From the NCBI RefSeq assembly GCF_037442045.1, contig NZ_JBBIRC010000058.1, forward strand, positions 1 to 6,874: 6,874 nt of DNA. The letters run 5' to 3'. The notes beneath the pieces were generated by a model. It had not been told where the DNA came from. It worked only from the letters and a program-made list of their open reading frames with translations, and ran no database searches. This DNA comes from Ferroplasma sp037442045 (GTDB lineage Archaea; Thermoplasmatota; Thermoplasmata; Thermoplasmatales; Thermoplasmataceae). Of the stretch, positions 4,809 through 6,874 are shown one piece after another. Within the stretch, counting starts at the first letter, position 1, and every line of letters begins with the position of its first letter. The position numbers and the translations under genes are program-made.

Positions 4809-5941
4809 ACTATGAATGGGATGTTGCAGTAAATAAGGCTATTTTAAACAATTCCCCAAAGGTAAATAAGATACTGGAAGAAAATCCATACATTAAAGAT
4901 ATTGCAGACGAACTCAGAAATGTAAAAAATAAAGTTTTAGACAATATAGATGAGTATATAGAAAAAACCGAAGAAAGCGTTAAAAAAACCGGTGGCCATT
5001 TCCATCTTGCAAAAAATGCAGATGAAGCAATGAGCATGGTAAAAGAAATAATAAAGGAAAGAACAAAAATTGTTGTATCAAAATCAAATGTTCTTTATGA
5101 AATAAAGCTCAGAGATGAAATGGAAAAGGAAGGAAAAGACATATGGGAAACAGATCTGGGCGAATATCTTGTACAGATCAATAAGGATATGCCCTCACAT
5201 ATGGTTGCCCCTGCAATTCATCTAACCAAGGACAAAATTGGGAAACTTTTAAATGAAGATCTGGATAAAAATATAAATGAGAATTCTTCGGCAGAGGACA
5301 TGGTTAAGAGTGTAAGGAAATTTTTAATGGAGAAATACCTGGCAGCAGAAGTGGGAATTACTGGAGCAAATTCAGTAGCTGCCGATACCGGTTCAGTGCT
5401 TTTAATAGAAAATGAGGGAAATATAAGAATGGATACAGTGCTTCCAGAAATACATATTGCAATAACCGGCATAGATAAAATAGTTCCTACATTAAAAGAC
5501 GCATTTAATGAAGTTATAGTTCAGGCATCATATGCCGGTTTCTATCCGCCAACATACATAAATGTAACCTCAGGCCCAAGTGCCACCGGAGATATAGAAC
5601 TTCAGAGAGTTTCACCTGCAACAGGGCCAAAAGAATTCCATTTAATAGTGCTTGACAACGGGAGAAAGGAAGCCATAAACTCAGAAATAAGGGATTCACT
5701 TCTTTGCATAAGATGTGGAAGATGTTATTTCTCATGCCCATCGTATAAATTATACGGGAAAGATTTCGGTGACAGCCCTTATACAGGCCCTACTGGAATA
5801 ATGTGGTCTGCTGTTACAATGAAGAAATATGATAAAGCAATGCTTTGCATGCATTCCGGAGGATGCAAAGAAGTATGCCCCATGAAAATAGACATACCAA
5901 AGGTTATAGAAAAAATAAAGTTCAGGTATATCGATTCATAA
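4805..5941 (+). CDS. lutB: LutB-like LUD-domain protein with C-terminal ferredoxin cysteines
   Basis: This 378-residue protein has a LUD domain (about 60-285), marked by WETDLGEYLVQI (114-125), MVAPAIHLTK (133-142), GANSVAADTGSVLL (187-200) and LPEIHIAITGIDKIVP (213-228). A C-terminal ferredoxin-like region follows. The first cluster motif is complete (C301-xx-C304-xx-C307-xxx-C311-P). In the second, C348-xx-S351-xx-C354-xxx-C358-P, serine replaces the expected second cysteine, so that site may hold a [3Fe-4S] or altered cluster. The protein ends about 20 residues after C358 and lacks the extra C-terminal region that brings bacterial LutB to about 470 residues. With LutA it probably relays electrons from a 2-hydroxy acid to an acceptor in the cytoplasm. 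No LutC-like gene follows, and no flavin dehydrogenase gene is visible in the window. The family call is firm; the substrate is inferred. Confidence 0.85.
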   Translation: MNYEWDVAVNKAILNNSPKVNKILEENPYIKDIADELRNVKNKVLDNIDEYIEKTEESVKKTGGHFHLAKNADEAMSMVKEIIKERTKIVVSKSNVLYEIKLRDEMEKEGKDIWETDLGEYLVQINKDMPSHMVAPAIHLTKDKIGKLLNEDLDKNINENSSAEDMVKSVRKFLMEKYLAAEVGITGANSVAADTGSVLLIENEGNIRMDTVLPEIHIAITGIDKIVPTLKDAFNEVIVQASYAGFYPPTYINVTSGPSATGDIELQRVSPATGPKEFHLIVLDNGRKEAINSEIRDSLLCIRCGRCYFSCPSYKLYGKDFGDSPYTGPTGIMWSAVTMKKYDKAMLCMHSGGCKEVCPMKIDIPKVIEKIKFRYIDS

Positions 5942-5952
5942 AAAACAGTTAA

Positions 5953-5970
5953 CTTTTTTATATTTTTATT
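5953..5970 (+). terminator. T-rich terminator of the lutAB operon
   Basis: About 12 nt after the lutB stop a short palindrome (GTTAAC, 5948-5953) runs into CTTTTTTATATTTTTATT. A T-rich tract right after a stop codon is the usual archaeal termination signal. Confidence 0.5.
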
Positions 5971-6035
5971 CTGTAATTTATTTGAAATATGAGAATTAAT
6001 GGATTTGGGTTGACTCAAAAAAGTTATATAATTTC

Positions 6036-6600
6036 CTAAATTCCAATGGTACTGGGCGCTATCTTTTTGAACAGTTCCTTCTGTTTTTCGCTCCTGAACA
6101 AGAACTTCATGCTCACAGGCCTTGCATTTAAGTTTTCTCAATATATCCAGTGAGCTTTCCACAGAATCTATAATATTCAGCATTTCCATATAAACTACAA
6201 TGCAAAAGACCAGGAAAAGATAGCTTCTCAGTGCATCTTCACTGTGAACCCTTAATATAAGAATAGCAAGATAATTCTTTGAATATGAAAATGCTTTCTT
6301 CACATATTTCCTTAAATAATACAATTGCATCTGTTCTTCATGTATGGGCTCTGAATAGTTCATGATAACTTCGAATCATTTTCTCTTCACTGAAAATATT
6401 CCATAATCATCAGGATGCTTTGGCATTCTCAGTTCCCTTCCTCTCATTTCTGGATCAAGCACCGTATATAAGAATACATAATTTACTGCAAACTTTACCA
6501 TTTTTGAGGAGATGAACATTACCCGTTTTCCATACATTACAGTTTTTTATGATACTCCATGGAAAATTCTATTGTATCTTTGTAAATTTTTATCAATCAT
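6036..6600 (-). pseudogene. C-terminal remnant of an IS4-type DDE transposase, inactivated
   Basis: From the minus strand, a frame beginning at about 6600 reads MIDKNLQRYNRIFHGVS, then a TAA, then MYGKRVMFISSKMVKFAVNY (from 6537) and LDPEMRGRELRMPKHPDDYG, a TGA (6378-6376), and on in the same frame from 6363 as MNYSEPIHEEQ and YYLRKYVKKAFSYSKN. The last piece fits the IS4-family signature Y-x2-R-x3-E-x6-K except that the catalytic Glu is Lys (codon 6300-6298). It continues as HSEDALRSYLFLVF and ESSLDILRKLKC. A frame break near 6080 separates this from the natural end, KELFKKIAPSTIGI followed by TAG at 6038-6036. Two in-frame stops, one frameshift and the lost catalytic residue show it is dead. 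The upstream first two catalytic aspartates are not visible. The long open frame that runs on past the break into lutB (5779-6363) is therefore not a real gene. The part right of 6537 is assigned less surely. Confidence 0.68.
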
Positions 6601-6796
6601 TTCTTAATGTTTAATTTAGAGAAAAAATCTATATCCATTATTGCAAGAAATATTTTCATTTTCGTTATTCACTATGAACTCTATGTATAACCAGGCACAG
6701 TATTCATATTCTATTCCTATAAAATTTACGATTTGCGGATTAAATACAAGAAAATAACTTTAATAGCAGAGGAATGCCGTAAAATTAAAGAAAATA
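6601..6796. other. Decayed region between the IS4 remnant and the right-edge gene
   Basis: The minus strand yields short protein-like runs in shifting frames, such as NPQIVNFIGIEYEYCAWLYI (about 6747-6688) and IFLAIMDIDFFSKLNIKK (about 6656-6603), broken by stops. They may be more of the same insertion sequence or another dead gene; I cannot name them. No RNA gene or intact coding region is seen. Confidence 0.3.
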
Positions 6797-6805
6797 TTTA
6801 TATAG
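6797..6805 (+). promoter_or_regulatory. TATA box of the right-edge gene
   Basis: TTTATATAG is centred 26 nt upstream of the ATG at 6826. This is the same leaderless geometry as lutA and supports a real start there. Confidence 0.5.
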
Positions 6806-6825
6806 CAATTTTGATTGATTTTGAA

Positions 6826-6874
6826 ATGAAAGGACAACGCTGGATTGTTGATATATTAACATTTTTATTATTTG
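6826..6874 (+). CDS. 5' end of a plus-strand gene, cut by the window edge; product unknown
   Basis: An ATG at 6826 opens a frame reading MKGQRWIVDILTFLLF up to the window edge. A well-placed TATA box and no competing frame support the start. The short basic beginning followed by a hydrophobic run (from W6 onward) suggests a first membrane helix or signal anchor, so a membrane protein or transporter is likely. With 16 residues the family cannot be named. It reads away from the IS4 remnant and appears to be an independent transcription unit. Confidence 0.5.
   Translation, partial: MKGQRWIVDILTFLLF

Noticed and set aside
5779..6363. A 194-codon minus-strand open frame overlapping the 3' end of lutB
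   Set aside because: Only its first part (6363 to about 6080) matches a transposase. The rest is out-of-frame read-through after a frameshift and is antisense to lutB. The remnant is annotated as a pseudogene instead.
1..6874. CRISPR array or regularly spaced repeats
   Set aside because: No short repeat recurs at regular spacing anywhere in the window.

Overview
The window looks like a piece of an acidophilic Thermoplasmatales-type archaeal chromosome (Ferroplasma, Acidiplasma, Picrophilus or a relative). This assignment is inferred. It rests on a very A+T-rich sequence, TATA boxes about 26 nt upstream of leaderless or nearly leaderless starts, a tRNA-Trp carrying an archaeal bulge-helix-bulge intron, an archaeal LutA/LutB pair, and many decayed insertion sequences. 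No rRNA or taxon-specific marker is present, so the genus is not settled.

Layout, left to right. Positions 1-105 hold the 5' end of an unidentified minus-strand gene that may be frameshifted at a run of seven A. After about 545 bp of A+T-rich DNA comes a complete ten-helix DMT/EamA-type transporter (651-1529, +). Positions 1530-3655 form an accessory pocket. It holds a broken IS256-type transposase remnant (1603-1864), a gene-poor stretch with a strong two-tier hairpin (2092-2137), a VapBC-type toxin-antitoxin operon on the minus strand (2357-3050) with a palindromic operator over its start, and a second, different IS256-type remnant (3285-3655). The pocket ends 13 bp from the 3' end of the intron-containing tRNA-Trp gene (3669-3810, -).

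To the right of the tRNA, and divergent from it, is a two-gene operon encoding a LutA-like CCG-domain protein and a LutB-like LUD/ferredoxin protein (3918-5941, +). The genes overlap by 4 bp, and the products probably form an iron-sulfur electron-transfer unit for oxidation of lactate or a similar 2-hydroxy acid. Beyond a T-rich terminator lies a dead IS4-type transposase remnant (about 6036-6600, -). The window closes on the first 16 codons of a leaderless plus-strand gene (6826 onward).

The most informative element is the tRNA-Trp intron. It reads as a box C/D methylation guide whose two guide segments pair with the flanking exons of the same transcript, placing positions 34 and 39 exactly five nucleotides upstream of the D and D' boxes.
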